DNA from: Vagococcus salmoninarum
Lineage (GTDB): Bacteria; Bacillota; Bacilli; Lactobacillales; Vagococcaceae
Assembly: GCF_003987495.1 (NCBI RefSeq)
Contig: NZ_NGJU01000013.1
Span: 1 to 64,000, forward strand
Direction: 5' to 3'
Length of the DNA stretch: 64,000 nucleotides
Shown: positions 1-8,445 of the stretch, one piece after another
Layout: each line of letters opens with the position of its first letter
Position numbering within the stretch: the stretch's first letter is position 1
Program-made: the position numbers and the translations under genes
The notes under the pieces: model-generated
Database searches by the model: none
What the model was told of the DNA's origin: nothing
The model's input: only the letters and a program-made list of their open reading frames with translations

Positions 1-77
1 TATGAATCTTCCTCCCTGAATTGGTCTTAGCAACTTTATTCTAACTGGAAAGTTCATATGTTTCTATTTTTTTGTGT

Positions 78-112
78 AAAAATAGGCGTGAATGAATTTC
101 TTCATCCACACC
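78..112 (-). terminator. Intrinsic terminator of pepF
   Basis: On the minus strand a 12-bp stem (arms 101-112 and 85-96) with a GAAA loop is followed by UAUUUUU. It pairs completely only as minus-strand RNA, using two G-U pairs, and begins 5 bases after the pepF stop. Confidence 0.85.
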
Positions 113-117
113 AAAAA

Positions 118-1941
118 TTATACAGCCTTTTTAAAGCTAGCTACTAGCGTTTCAAACTCATTTAAACGAGCTTCAAAGACTTTCATCGCTTCTTCAATAT
201 ACGTTGCTTCTGTCATGTCGACGCCAGCTTTTTTCATAACTTCAATTGGGAAATCACTGTTACCTGCTTTTAAATAAGTTAAGTACTTATCTAAGGCGCC
301 AGTTTCTTCAGTATAAATTTTTTCAGCTAACGTTGATGCTGCTGAGAAACCAGTTGAATATTGGTACACGTAGTGATTGTAGTAGAAATGAGGAATACGG
401 GCCCACTCAACAGCAATTTCACTGTCACGAGCGACTGCTTCACCGTAATATTTAGCATTTAAATCAGCATAGTAAGTATTTAAATACTCAGCTGTTAAAG
501 GAACACCTTTAGCATCTTCCGTATGGATAAAGTGCTCAAATTCAGCAAACTGAGTTTGACGGAAAATCGTGCCTTTAAAGCCGTCTAAGTAACGGTTTAA
601 AACAAAGGCCCGAACTTCTGGATCACTCTCCGTTGCTAGTAAGTACTCCGTTAATAAGTTTTCATTAGTTGTTGAGGCAATTTCTGCTAAGAAAATTGAA
701 TAATCCCCATAAACGTACGGTTGATTACTACGAGTAAAGTAACTATGAACACTATGGCCCATTTCATGGACGAGAGTATACAATTGATCTAAGCTATCGT
801 GCCAGTTCATTAAAATATAAGGTGCTGTATCGTAACAACCTGAAGAGTAAGCCCCACTACGCTTCCCTTGGTTTTCAACAACATCGATCCAACGGCTACT
901 AAAGGCTTCTTCAACGACTGCCATATATTCAGCCCCTAGAGGTTGTAAAGCAGTGATTGCTTTTTCACGGGCTTCATCATATGAATAACGAATCGGTGCT
1001 TCCCCAAGAATCGGTGTATACATGTCATACATGTGTAACGTCTCTACTCCTAGTAACTCTTTACGTAATGCCACATAACGATGTAACAAAGGTAAGTTTT
1101 TATCAACAACATGTAACAATGTGTCATACACAGCTTCTGGAATATGATTATTCGCTAATGACGCTTCCCGAGCTGAGCTGTAATTACGAACTGTTGCTTG
1201 ATAGTTATGAGTCTTAACGTGATTCGATAAGTTAGTCGCCATTGTGTTTTGGAACTGCTCATAGACACTATACATGCCTTTAAAAGCCTCTTCACGGACT
1301 TGTGGGTCAGTGCTTTCTAAGAGTTGACCATAAACACCGTGAGACAATTGAATCGTTTCACCTTTGTCATTTTTAACTGTCGGGAATTTTAAATCCGCAT
1401 TATTAAAAATTGAGAAAGTTCTGCCAGCTGCGCCGAAAATTTCACCTGCACCAGCTAATAACGCTTCTTCTTTTTCTGATAAAACGTGTGGTCTGTCACT
1501 TAAAATATTAGTGACAAAATGACGGTAAATTTCTAAATCAGAATTCTCATCAAAGTAAGCCCAGACTTGCTCATCAGTTAATTGCAGTAATTCTGGTTCA
1601 AACCAGGAAATGGCTTCATTAGCTTGTGCCCCTAAACTCCCTGCTTTGGCGTGCATGCCTTGGTACGTCGTATTCGCTGTATCTTGGTCATTTTTTAAAT
1701 GAGAATAGACATAAAGAACTTCAAACTTCCGAGAAATTTCCCCAATAAAAGTTAAGGCTGCTAAGAAAGCATCGGCTCCAGTGGCTAAAGTCCCTTGGTA
1801 ACTGCTGGCCTCGACTAGTTCTTGATTAAATGCGGCGAAACTGTCTTCAAAAGCTTGATCATTTGGAAAGATTTTGGTTAAATCCCAAGTGTCTTTTTCA
1901 AGTAGTTCCTCACGTTTTGGTAATTGTTTTGCTTCACTCAT
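118..1941 (-). CDS. pepF: Oligoendopeptidase F (M3 family metallopeptidase)
   Basis: Cytosolic zinc endopeptidase that cleaves medium-length oligopeptides, such as imported peptides. The 607-residue length is normal for PepF. The zinc motif HEMGH lies at residues 392-396, with the third ligand expected in the LAEIASTTNE segment about 25 residues later. There is no signal peptide. The ATG is preceded by AGAGGGG at 7 bases. The gene is last in its transcription unit and ends in its own terminator. The upstream neighbour coiA is separated by about 50 bases, and pepF follows coiA in many Lactobacillales, so co-transcription is likely. Confidence 0.96.
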   Translation of the reverse strand: MSEAKQLPKREELLEKDTWDLTKIFPNDQAFEDSFAAFNQELVEASSYQGTLATGADAFLAALTFIGEISRKFEVLYVYSHLKNDQDTANTTYQGMHAKAGSLGAQANEAISWFEPELLQLTDEQVWAYFDENSDLEIYRHFVTNILSDRPHVLSEKEEALLAGAGEIFGAAGRTFSIFNNADLKFPTVKNDKGETIQLSHGVYGQLLESTDPQVREEAFKGMYSVYEQFQNTMATNLSNHVKTHNYQATVRNYSSAREASLANNHIPEAVYDTLLHVVDKNLPLLHRYVALRKELLGVETLHMYDMYTPILGEAPIRYSYDEAREKAITALQPLGAEYMAVVEEAFSSRWIDVVENQGKRSGAYSSGCYDTAPYILMNWHDSLDQLYTLVHEMGHSVHSYFTRSNQPYVYGDYSIFLAEIASTTNENLLTEYLLATESDPEVRAFVLNRYLDGFKGTIFRQTQFAEFEHFIHTEDAKGVPLTAEYLNTYYADLNAKYYGEAVARDSEIAVEWARIPHFYYNHYVYQYSTGFSAASTLAEKIYTEETGALDKYLTYLKAGNSDFPIEVMKKAGVDMTEATYIEEAMKVFEARLNEFETLVASFKKAV

Positions 1942-1995
1942 ATTATTATGCCCCTCTCATTTGTTTCTTAATTTTCACATTACCTCTTCATAATA

Positions 1996-3156
1996 TCATA
2001 GTTGCTGAAGTTGTTGCTGAAATATGCTGTCTTTTTCTTGGTATTTTCTAAGTTCTGCTTGACGACTATGCCACTGTTTAAATTTTTCTGGTTGCTGCTT
2101 AACGTAAATTTTATCTTCCTTGAGAAGTAAATAACCAAGTTGGCTTTGAGTCACTAAATAAGTATCAAAGACTTCTTGTAAAACTTTTTGGGAACTAAGG
2201 ATTGGATGGGTTATTGACTTTTGCCATTTTTCGAAAAAAAGCGTTTGTAATTGCTGATAACTAAGAACTTTTCCAGAATAATGGCTTAAAGTTAACCAGA
2301 GAAAGCCTCGCATTAAGAGTTCCTCTGGGACTAATACTGAGCGATTTTGTGGAATAAACAAACTTGTTGGTAACTCTCGTAAATTTAAGCCTAAGGCGTA
2401 TAACTCTTTTTGAATTTTTACGACTGAGGACTGAGGGTTTCTTAACTGTGACTCCAGTTCCTCAAAAATCCTTAACTGCCACTGATTAACACTCAGCTTA
2501 GCCTTCTTTTTGGGAGTCTTAATAAATTCTATAAAATTTGTCCTACCACGATAACTTTCCACTGATCCTTGGTGTACTTTATTCGACATTAACTGAGCAG
2601 TCAAGTGACTTTGACATGTCAAGATTTTTTCAGCGACTTTCAGTTCCCATAAATAAAAACCACGTTCTTGACTAACATTTAAACAGCCCTTTTGAAATTG
2701 GCTAAAGGCTTTTTGCAAAAAGAAACGCCGGCCTAAAAACCACAGAACTTGGTAGCCTGCCTCATGATACTTCTTAGTTCGTTCTAGAAATCGTTGATAA
2801 TTTAACGGGCTACATTGGAATTCAACGGCTACTTCTTTGGCGATTAACAGATCTGGTCGCTGTTTTAAGTCAGGTAAGTACGCTTCCAATTGATAAGACA
2901 CTTGAGACCTTTGACACCACTGGGCTAATAATGCTTTCCCTAATAAGTGTTCCCTTGTTTCCCCTTCAGAAAATACTTGGCACTTACTTTGTGGCTGATG
3001 AGCAAAATGCCCTTGCTTAGTCAAACCATTTTTTAAAATGACTTCCTCTTGGCACGTTGGGCAATAATGTGGTTGCTTGCGATAGCCTTCAATCGCCTGC
3101 TGGCTTAAACCTAATAAACTCACTTGTTCTGTTTGTTGATTCACAGCAATTAACAT
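1996..3156 (-). CDS. coiA: Competence protein CoiA
   Basis: CoiA-family protein of 386 residues, a competence-associated protein thought to act on incoming single-stranded DNA during natural transformation. What is visible: an N-terminal Cys pair (C32-x2-C35), a HFAH segment near residue 48, then a nuclease-like RPDLL...VEFQ segment near residues 100-112, as in the family. The reading frame is open 15 codons further upstream, but AAAGGAG sits 7 bases before the ATG at 3156, and the longer start would overlap the terminator of the neighbouring permease. Its presence suggests transformation machinery elsewhere in the genome; no com operon lies in this window. Confidence 0.9.
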   Translation of the reverse strand: MLIAVNQQTEQVSLLGLSQQAIEGYRKQPHYCPTCQEEVILKNGLTKQGHFAHQPQSKCQVFSEGETREHLLGKALLAQWCQRSQVSYQLEAYLPDLKQRPDLLIAKEVAVEFQCSPLNYQRFLERTKKYHEAGYQVLWFLGRRFFLQKAFSQFQKGCLNVSQERGFYLWELKVAEKILTCQSHLTAQLMSNKVHQGSVESYRGRTNFIEFIKTPKKKAKLSVNQWQLRIFEELESQLRNPQSSVVKIQKELYALGLNLRELPTSLFIPQNRSVLVPEELLMRGFLWLTLSHYSGKVLSYQQLQTLFFEKWQKSITHPILSSQKVLQEVFDTYLVTQSQLGYLLLKEDKIYVKQQPEKFKQWHSRQAELRKYQEKDSIFQQQLQQL

Positions 3157-3202
3157 TGAATTCTCCTTTATGACTAAGTACGTCATCGACAGAGCATTCA
3201 AT

Positions 3203-3240
3203 AAAAAAAGTTCTGACTCTTAGGTAAGAATCAGAACTTT
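3203..3240 (-). terminator. Intrinsic terminator of the NCS2 permease
   Basis: Thirteen-base arms at 3226-3238 and 3209-3221 surround a 4-base loop and are followed on the minus strand by a run of seven T. The single non-identical position pairs G-U only in minus-strand RNA. It directly follows the permease stop codon. Confidence 0.9.
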
Positions 3241-3244
3241 CTGT

Positions 3245-4510
3245 TTAAATCCAAATTTTAGCGACTAAGTACAGTAAGAATAGCAGGGAGATTACCCACA
3301 TCGGTTTAGTAATCATTTTTCCTTGATTAGCGAAGGTTTTAACTAAGGGATATGCCACAAAACCAAAAGCTAAGCCATCAGAAATACTCATTGAAAAAGC
3401 CATAATAACAATCATTAAGAAAGCTGGGAACCATTCACTTAAATCACTTAAATCAATGTGTTGCATGTTTGACATCATCAGACAACCAGTAATAATAATG
3501 ACTGGTGACAAGGCGGAACTAGGAATATATGACAAGAGAGGGATTGCGAAAATCGCAGCAAAGAATAAACCGCCGACTGTCACCGCCGTTAGACCGGTCT
3601 TCCCTCCTTGTTGAATGCCCGTTGAACTTTCAGCTGCGGGAATCGTGGGGCTAGTTCCTAGTAAACTAGATAACAACATAATAATGCCGTTAATGCGGAA
3701 GGCCTTTTTGTATTCTTGCTCTTTTAAATTTGGTAATAAGCCGTTAAATAAGCCCATTGATTCAAAGATTAAAATCATCGCTAAAGAGAACGTCCCTAAG
3801 ACAAACTCCGTTGAAAAGACACTACTGAAATCTAATTGACCAACAATACTTGGATAATTTTTAATTTCAGCTAAGGAAAAGAGTGACTCTGTTGGTGGCA
3901 CAATTTTGAAAAGATTAGCAACAATTGTCGTTAAAATGATACCAATAAAGAAACTCCCTTGGATATTTCGTAACAATAAGAATAAAGTGACAATCAAAGA
4001 ACCTAAAGTTAATAATAAGATCGGTGATTGGAAAGAATTCAATGTCATAAAGGTGTGATCACCACGGACGATAATGCCGCCGTTTTCTAATCCAACAATG
4101 ACTAAGAAGATCCCGATTCCCGCTGTTATCCCATGTTTCAAACTATCGGGAACAGCTTCAATTAAGATCGTCGCTAAAGGGGTGTAGGCAACGATTAAAT
4201 AAATTAAGCTAGCACAAAAACTGGCAGCTAAGGCGGCTTGCCACGTTAATTTTAAGGAATACACTAACGTATAAGTGAAAAAAGAATTAACCCCCATTCC
4301 CGTAGTAATAACAATCGGAACTTTGCCAATTAAGCCAATCGCTAAACAGCCGATGACTGAAATTAAGATTGTCCCAAATACACTTAACTCCGGCGGAATC
4401 CCAGCTTCTGCTAAGATCATTGAATTGACAATAATCACGTAAGAAATCGCAAAGAATGATGTTAAGCCCGCTAAGATTTCTTGTTTGACATCAACATTTT
4501 TTTTAATCAT
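3245..4510 (-). CDS. NCS2-family nucleobase permease (PbuG/AzgA type)
   Basis: Polytopic inner-membrane proton symporter of 421 residues with many hydrophobic segments. Its N-terminal MGVNSFFTYT segment and the later AAESSTGIQQGG segment are typical of the AzgA/PbuG branch, which carries adenine, guanine or hypoxanthine. Substrate within that group cannot be set from sequence alone. The chosen ATG at 4510 has AAAGGAG 9 bases upstream. The frame is open for 24 more codons, but that stretch coincides with the leader hairpin at 4545-4580 and is probably untranslated. The gene is transcribed alone, between a likely promoter at 4629-4657 and a strong terminator. Confidence 0.92.
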   Translation of the reverse strand: MIKKNVDVKQEILAGLTSFFAISYVIIVNSMILAEAGIPPELSVFGTILISVIGCLAIGLIGKVPIVITTGMGVNSFFTYTLVYSLKLTWQAALAASFCASLIYLIVAYTPLATILIEAVPDSLKHGITAGIGIFLVIVGLENGGIIVRGDHTFMTLNSFQSPILLLTLGSLIVTLFLLLRNIQGSFFIGIILTTIVANLFKIVPPTESLFSLAEIKNYPSIVGQLDFSSVFSTEFVLGTFSLAMILIFESMGLFNGLLPNLKEQEYKKAFRINGIIMLLSSLLGTSPTIPAAESSTGIQQGGKTGLTAVTVGGLFFAAIFAIPLLSYIPSSALSPVIIITGCLMMSNMQHIDLSDLSEWFPAFLMIVIMAFSMSISDGLAFGFVAYPLVKTFANQGKMITKPMWVISLLFLLYLVAKIWI

Positions 4511-4537
4511 TTTTTCTGCTCCTTTATGTTTACATAC

Positions 4538-4580
4538 AAAAAAAGTATAGAGTTGTGGCTTGTTGCCCACCCACCTATAC
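4538..4580 (-). promoter_or_regulatory. Possible attenuator hairpin in the purine permease leader
   Basis: In minus-strand RNA, GUAUAG (4580-4575) pairs with CUAUAC (4550-4545) and an inner GUGG pairs with CCAC. The hairpin is followed at once by seven U, then by the ribosome binding site of the permease. That is the form of an intrinsic terminator placed before a gene. I do not see the conserved core of a purine riboswitch, so the signal that would control it is unknown. Confidence 0.45.
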
Positions 4581-4628
4581 ATAAAGATTTTGTTTATTTA
4601 ATTGTTATTAAAAGCACTCACGTCTATT

Positions 4629-4657
4629 AATGTAACATCTAATTTTTAATAATGCAA
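4629..4657 (-). promoter_or_regulatory. Candidate sigma-A promoter of the NCS2 permease
   Basis: Minus-strand TTGCAT (4657-4652), a 17-base spacer and TACATT (4634-4629). This would start a leader of about 110 bases containing the hairpin at 4545-4580. Confidence 0.45.
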
Positions 4658-4684
4658 GCGTTAACTTAGCTTTTTAGGTATTTT

Positions 4685-5704
4685 CTACTTTATTAATAAA
4701 AAGATTAAAACAATTGCGATTACGATTTGGCTGACACCAATTGCCCCACCGTATGCCATGGCTTTTGGTCCTTCTTTAATTAAGTCTTTAAACTTCACTC
4801 GCATGCCAATTCCGGCTAAAGCGATAATCTCTAATTGGTTACTAATACTCTTAGCTGTTATTCCAACTATTTCTGGTAACTCAACAAAAGATAAAGTGAT
4901 ACAACCAGCAAAGAAGACTAAGATAAACCAAGGGACACCGACTTTTTTACTGTCTTTTTGATTTCCTGTTTTTTTAAAGAAGCTTTCACCATCTTTCGTA
5001 TTAATTTTGGCAAAGCTCATGGCAACTACAACTAATAAAATTATCCGAATAATTTTGAATATAGTGGCGTACTGAGTGACATCCTCACTGACAAGTTTGG
5101 CAGAAGCTATGACTTGCCCCACAGATTGTAACACCCCACCAATCATAGCACTCGTTGCTAAAGTTTCTTGATGATACAAGAAGCCTGTTAACAACGGCAG
5201 CAAGACCATTAAAACAGTCCCTGTTAAATTGACAATGGTGATTGAGATCCCTTTATCAGTTTCATCAGCTTCAATAATCGGGCTAACAGTCCCCACTGCT
5301 GAAGAACCACAGACAGCATTTCCCGCTGACATTAATAAGGAGAACTTCCGGGAAAAGCCAAAGAGTTGGCCTAATTTAAGAGCAATTAAAATCGTGAAAA
5401 GCATTTGTAAAACAATAAATAAAATGCCTTTAACACCAACTCCAAGCACATCTTTCAGATTTAACGTTAAACCCGTTAAGGCGATTGAGATTTCTAATAA
5501 CCGACTTTCAGAAAATTTGACACCTGTAGCTAGACTTTGACGATTTAAAAAAGTATTACCGGCAACCATTCCTAATAAAATGGCAAATAATGAGGCACCT
5601 ACTTGAGGGAAAAAACGACCAATTCCTTGGGCGACAATCGCGATACTAACACAAGCAATGAATCCTAAACTAATTGTTTGAACATATTGACTGACTTTTT
5701 TCAT
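4685..5704 (-). CDS. YeiH/UPF0324 family membrane protein, putative anion exporter
   Basis: Integral membrane protein of 339 residues with about ten hydrophobic segments. It has family-typical stretches such as SAGNAVCGSSAVGTVSP, EADETDKGIS and a C-terminal GIGMRVKFKDL. Members are annotated as putative sulfate exporters, with weak experimental backing. The ATG at 5704 is preceded by AGGAAG at 9 bases; 18 further upstream codons are open but lack a better ribosome site. The gene is divergent from a LysR regulator. That arrangement is classic for YeiH and implies control by the regulator in response to sulfur or nitrogen signals. Confidence 0.88.
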   Translation of the reverse strand: MKKVSQYVQTISLGFIACVSIAIVAQGIGRFFPQVGASLFAILLGMVAGNTFLNRQSLATGVKFSESRLLEISIALTGLTLNLKDVLGVGVKGILFIVLQMLFTILIALKLGQLFGFSRKFSLLMSAGNAVCGSSAVGTVSPIIEADETDKGISITIVNLTGTVLMVLLPLLTGFLYHQETLATSAMIGGVLQSVGQVIASAKLVSEDVTQYATIFKIIRIILLVVVAMSFAKINTKDGESFFKKTGNQKDSKKVGVPWFILVFFAGCITLSFVELPEIVGITAKSISNQLEIIALAGIGMRVKFKDLIKEGPKAMAYGGAIGVSQIVIAIVLIFLLIK

Positions 5705-5780
5705 TTCCAAATCACTTCCTATTTTTCGACTGATTTCTTCTTGAATTAAGCATACCACCAGACTTGGATAAAATAAAATT

Positions 5781-5796
5781 ATATATTATAATATAT
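5781..5796. promoter_or_regulatory. Perfect 16-bp palindrome between yeiH and its LysR gene
   Basis: The sequence reads identically on both strands and lies in the 125-base divergent intergenic region, 34 bases from the LysR start. It is a likely operator and may overlap -10 boxes in both directions. Its pure A/T composition makes chance palindromy possible. Confidence 0.4.
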
Positions 5797-5829
5797 GTAT
5801 AAATCTAACTAATAAAGGAATGAAGGAAG

Positions 5830-6717
5830 ATGCTTGATTATCGTTATGAAACCTTTTTCACTCTCTGTCAAGAAGGCAGTTACACCTTAACAGCTGAAAA
5901 ACTATTTATTACTCAACCAGCTGTCAGTCAACATATCAAATGGTTAGAAAGGACTTATCAAACGAAACTTGTCACTTACGAGCATCGAAATATTTCTCTA
6001 ACTAATAAAGGACAGTCTCTCTTTGATGCGATTGTTAAGCTGAAGGCCCAAATTTTAAAAATCGAAAGTGACTTATTACAGCCGGAAAGCGCCCCTGAAA
6101 AATTAAATTTTGCAGCAACTTTATCGATTGGGGATGACTTGTTACCTAAAATTTTAGTCCAACTGGCACAAGCTCGTCCTGAGCTACAAATCGCTTGTTC
6201 CGTTGAAAACACAAAAATGATTTTAGAGAAGCTTCGTCTTGGAACATTGGACTTCGCCCTAGTTGAAGGGAACTTTCCGAAAGGGGAATTTGCTTCCCAA
6301 CCTTTAGCCGCCCAACCTTTTATCGCAGTCACTCATATCGACCACCCCTTACGAAGTGATCAAACGTATCAACTAGCTGAGCTTCTAAAAATCCCTTTGA
6401 TCACCCGTGAAGAAGGCTCCGGCTCCCGAGAACTATTAGAGCATCTCTTAGGTGAACAAAATTATTCTTTAGCTGATTTTCAACAAGTTCTGGAAATTGG
6501 CAATTTGAAAACGACTAAAGCTTTATTAGCTGAAAATATTGGTCTTGCATTTATTTACCAAGGTGTGGTTCAAGAAGAACTCCGTAACTGTCAAGTCAAA
6601 GAAATCCCCATCTATAATATGGCTACTTCCCATAGTTTTTATTTTATTTATTTGAAAGACAGTTTATTTGAAGAAGACTTACTAGCTCACTTTGAATTAT
6701 TTCGGTCTTTCCTTTAA
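5830..6717 (+). CDS. LysR-family transcriptional regulator (YeiE/CysL-like)
   Basis: DNA-binding regulator of 295 residues. The N-terminal winged helix-turn-helix covers about residues 1-60 (TAEKLFITQPAVSQHIKWLE is the recognition region). The effector-binding substrate domain follows from about residue 90. AAGGAAG precedes the ATG. The gene is divergent from the YeiH-like exporter, and this pairing is the main evidence that the exporter is its target. The ligand cannot be read from sequence; CysL and YeiE relatives respond to sulfur or amino-acid metabolites. Confidence 0.88.
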   Translation: MLDYRYETFFTLCQEGSYTLTAEKLFITQPAVSQHIKWLERTYQTKLVTYEHRNISLTNKGQSLFDAIVKLKAQILKIESDLLQPESAPEKLNFAATLSIGDDLLPKILVQLAQARPELQIACSVENTKMILEKLRLGTLDFALVEGNFPKGEFASQPLAAQPFIAVTHIDHPLRSDQTYQLAELLKIPLITREEGSGSRELLEHLLGEQNYSLADFQQVLEIGNLKTTKALLAENIGLAFIYQGVVQEELRNCQVKEIPIYNMATSHSFYFIYLKDSLFEEDLLAHFELFRSFL

Positions 6718-6826
6718 TAGCAAAGTAATCAATTATTTTTTCCACAAAAAAAATGTTAATAATTCCCGATTTTACGGCAGCTTTACCTCTTAAAGGTTTA
6801 TTCTGTCTTTTTAGTTAGTCTGTCGT

Positions 6827-6832
6827 TATAAT
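6827..6832 (+). promoter_or_regulatory. -10 box upstream of the TIM-barrel gene
   Basis: A perfect TATAAT lies 31 bases before the ATG at 6864. The -35 region is poor (TGTCTT at 17 bases). Confidence 0.45.
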
Positions 6833-6863
6833 AAAGTAACTAAGTTCTTGAGGAGGATTTTTT

Positions 6864-7556
6864 ATGAGAGAGAAAGAAGTTTTCGTTCCTGAGATAATGA
6901 CAGATTTACGCCGTGATATTATTAAAGTCCCACCAGTCATTCGAAAATGCACTGGGATTAGAATTTTCGGGCGGCGGATAAAATCGATTGTTTACTCGAC
7001 TGATATTGCCATCATTCGCAATATTGATGCTGATGCTGTGATTGCTGTTTACCCCTTTACCCCTCATCCAACCATTACTAAAAGTATTACGGAGGCTGCA
7101 GATATTCCCGTCTTTTCAGGGGTTGGTGGTGGTCTAACCCAAGGAAAACGCTCCGTTCAAATGAGCATTTTTGCTGAATCTCAAGGGGCGATTGGCGTCG
7201 TTGTTAATGCGCCGACACCCAAAGAAACGATTGAAGCAATTGCCGAAGTCGTTGATATCCCCGTTGTCGGCACGATTACTTCCTTATTTACCGATGTCGC
7301 TGAACGAATCACAGCTGGCATCACCATTTTAAACGTCAGTGGTGGCAAAGATACGGCGGCGATTGTCCGAAAAATCCGTGAAGACTATCCTGAAATCCCG
7401 ATTATTGCCACTGGTGGCCCAACTGAGGAAGCCATTCTCGAGACTATCGAAGCTGGTGCTAATGCCATTACTTATACACCCCCTTCCAATGGCGAACTTT
7501 TTAGTAAAAAAATGGATGTTTATCGGCAGCAAGAAAAAGCTGATTCAGAAGAGTAA
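6864..7556 (+). CDS. TIM-barrel protein of unknown function (annotated as hydrolase in relatives)
   Basis: Cytosolic protein of 230 residues predicted to form a phosphate-binding beta/alpha barrel. The GGVGGG-like turn (SGVGGGLTQG, about 80-90), GTITSLFTD (about 135) and the C-terminal ATGGPTEEAI and GANAITYTPPS segments resemble the phosphate-gripping loops of NanE, ThiE and HisF-type barrels. I recognise the family as conserved in Enterococcus and relatives, often labelled simply hydrolase, but no reaction is established that I know of. GAGGAGG precedes the ATG. It is monocistronic, with its own -10 box and a strong terminator. Confidence 0.75.
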   Translation: MREKEVFVPEIMTDLRRDIIKVPPVIRKCTGIRIFGRRIKSIVYSTDIAIIRNIDADAVIAVYPFTPHPTITKSITEAADIPVFSGVGGGLTQGKRSVQMSIFAESQGAIGVVVNAPTPKETIEAIAEVVDIPVVGTITSLFTDVAERITAGITILNVSGGKDTAAIVRKIREDYPEIPIIATGGPTEEAILETIEAGANAITYTPPSNGELFSKKMDVYRQQEKADSEE

Positions 7557-7558
7557 AA

Positions 7559-7596
7559 AAAAAGTATTCTCATTTTAATTAATGAGGATACTTTTT
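7559..7596 (+). terminator. Terminator between convergent TIM-barrel and nuclease genes
   Basis: Sixteen-base arms (7559-7574 and 7581-7596) surround a 6-base loop and begin and end in A and T runs. The one variable position pairs U-G in plus-strand RNA. It probably works in both directions. Confidence 0.8.
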
Positions 7597-7633
7597 ACTA
7601 CTCATACTAAGGAATGATGACTTGTCTTGCCCT

Positions 7634-8323
7634 TTACTGATTAATTAAGTACGTTGAAAACAACTCTCCTTCAATCCCAAAATTAACGTCAAAGCCTTGA
7701 GGTCGGAGCTCTCTTTCAGAGTAATCAATTTCAACTAAAATGGCGACCTCTTTGCCAATTTTTAAGGCCCGTGCCCACTGATTTTCCAGCCGTTTATACG
7801 TACTTAAATTAACTTTAGCACTTTGAGAAACTAAGTTATCTAGTTCCTGTGAGCCACCAAAACGATGCGCAGCCATATGACCAGCATGGTCACCAGGCAA
7901 TTTTCCCGGTGTCTGCGGATTGTGAGGTAAGCGACTTGGACGTTGCGTAAATGCCAGTTCTTCTGTCGTAAATTCTTTTAAGCGACCACATTCATCAGTT
8001 TTATAAAAGTAATTAAATTCACCTGTTAAATACCAAACACCTGGTTGTAATTTACCATCTACTAATTGAGAGCCATCAGTAATTAGTTCCCCTTTTTTTA
8101 ACTTTTGATTTTTTTGTGGCGCTAGTGCTTTTTCCCCAGCAATCAGCCCTTGATATAACTGGTAAGTCAGTTCATCTTGATTAATACTTAAACTGTCTAA
8201 AAGATTATTGTCACTATTTGAATTAACTGCTAACACTTGGCTGATGTTAATAACGAAACTTAATAATAACATCAAACTAACAAGAGCACTCTTTAAGACA
8301 TATGGTTGTTTTTTATGTTTCAT
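7634..8323 (-). CDS. Secreted DNA/RNA non-specific endonuclease
   Basis: 229-residue nuclease of the Endonuclease_NS_2 type. An N-terminal signal peptide (KHKK followed by a hydrophobic core to about residue 32) sends it out of the cell. The catalytic region contains GDHAGH near residue 148, followed by RFGGSQELDNLVSQ and a YKRLENQWARAL helix, matching the usual order of catalytic His, metal-binding Asn and helix. Relatives include streptococcal DNases. Roles could be nutrient scavenging, escape from DNA traps, or DNA processing during uptake. The ATG is preceded by GGGAGAGG. It is monocistronic. Confidence 0.85.
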   Translation of the reverse strand: MKHKKQPYVLKSALVSLMLLLSFVINISQVLAVNSNSDNNLLDSLSINQDELTYQLYQGLIAGEKALAPQKNQKLKKGELITDGSQLVDGKLQPGVWYLTGEFNYFYKTDECGRLKEFTTEELAFTQRPSRLPHNPQTPGKLPGDHAGHMAAHRFGGSQELDNLVSQSAKVNLSTYKRLENQWARALKIGKEVAILVEIDYSERELRPQGFDVNFGIEGELFSTYLINQ

Positions 8324-8445
8324 CCTCTCCCGCCTTTCTAACTACAAGGTAACTAGAATAAGTTGAGATGAGGAGAGCCTTTGAAAAAGCAAATCAGGCT
8401 TTTTTAGAACTAATTTTAGACCGATAATTAATATGGTTAAATTAA

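Noticed and set aside
957-1217. Open frames antisense to pepF and many other frames overlapping known genes
   Set aside because: They lie fully inside well-supported genes, lack ribosome sites and encode low-complexity or non-protein-like sequence.
4510-4660. Purine riboswitch upstream of the NCS2 permease
   Set aside because: The leader is too short between the promoter and the hairpin, and I could not find the conserved junction sequences or the paired loops of the purine aptamer.
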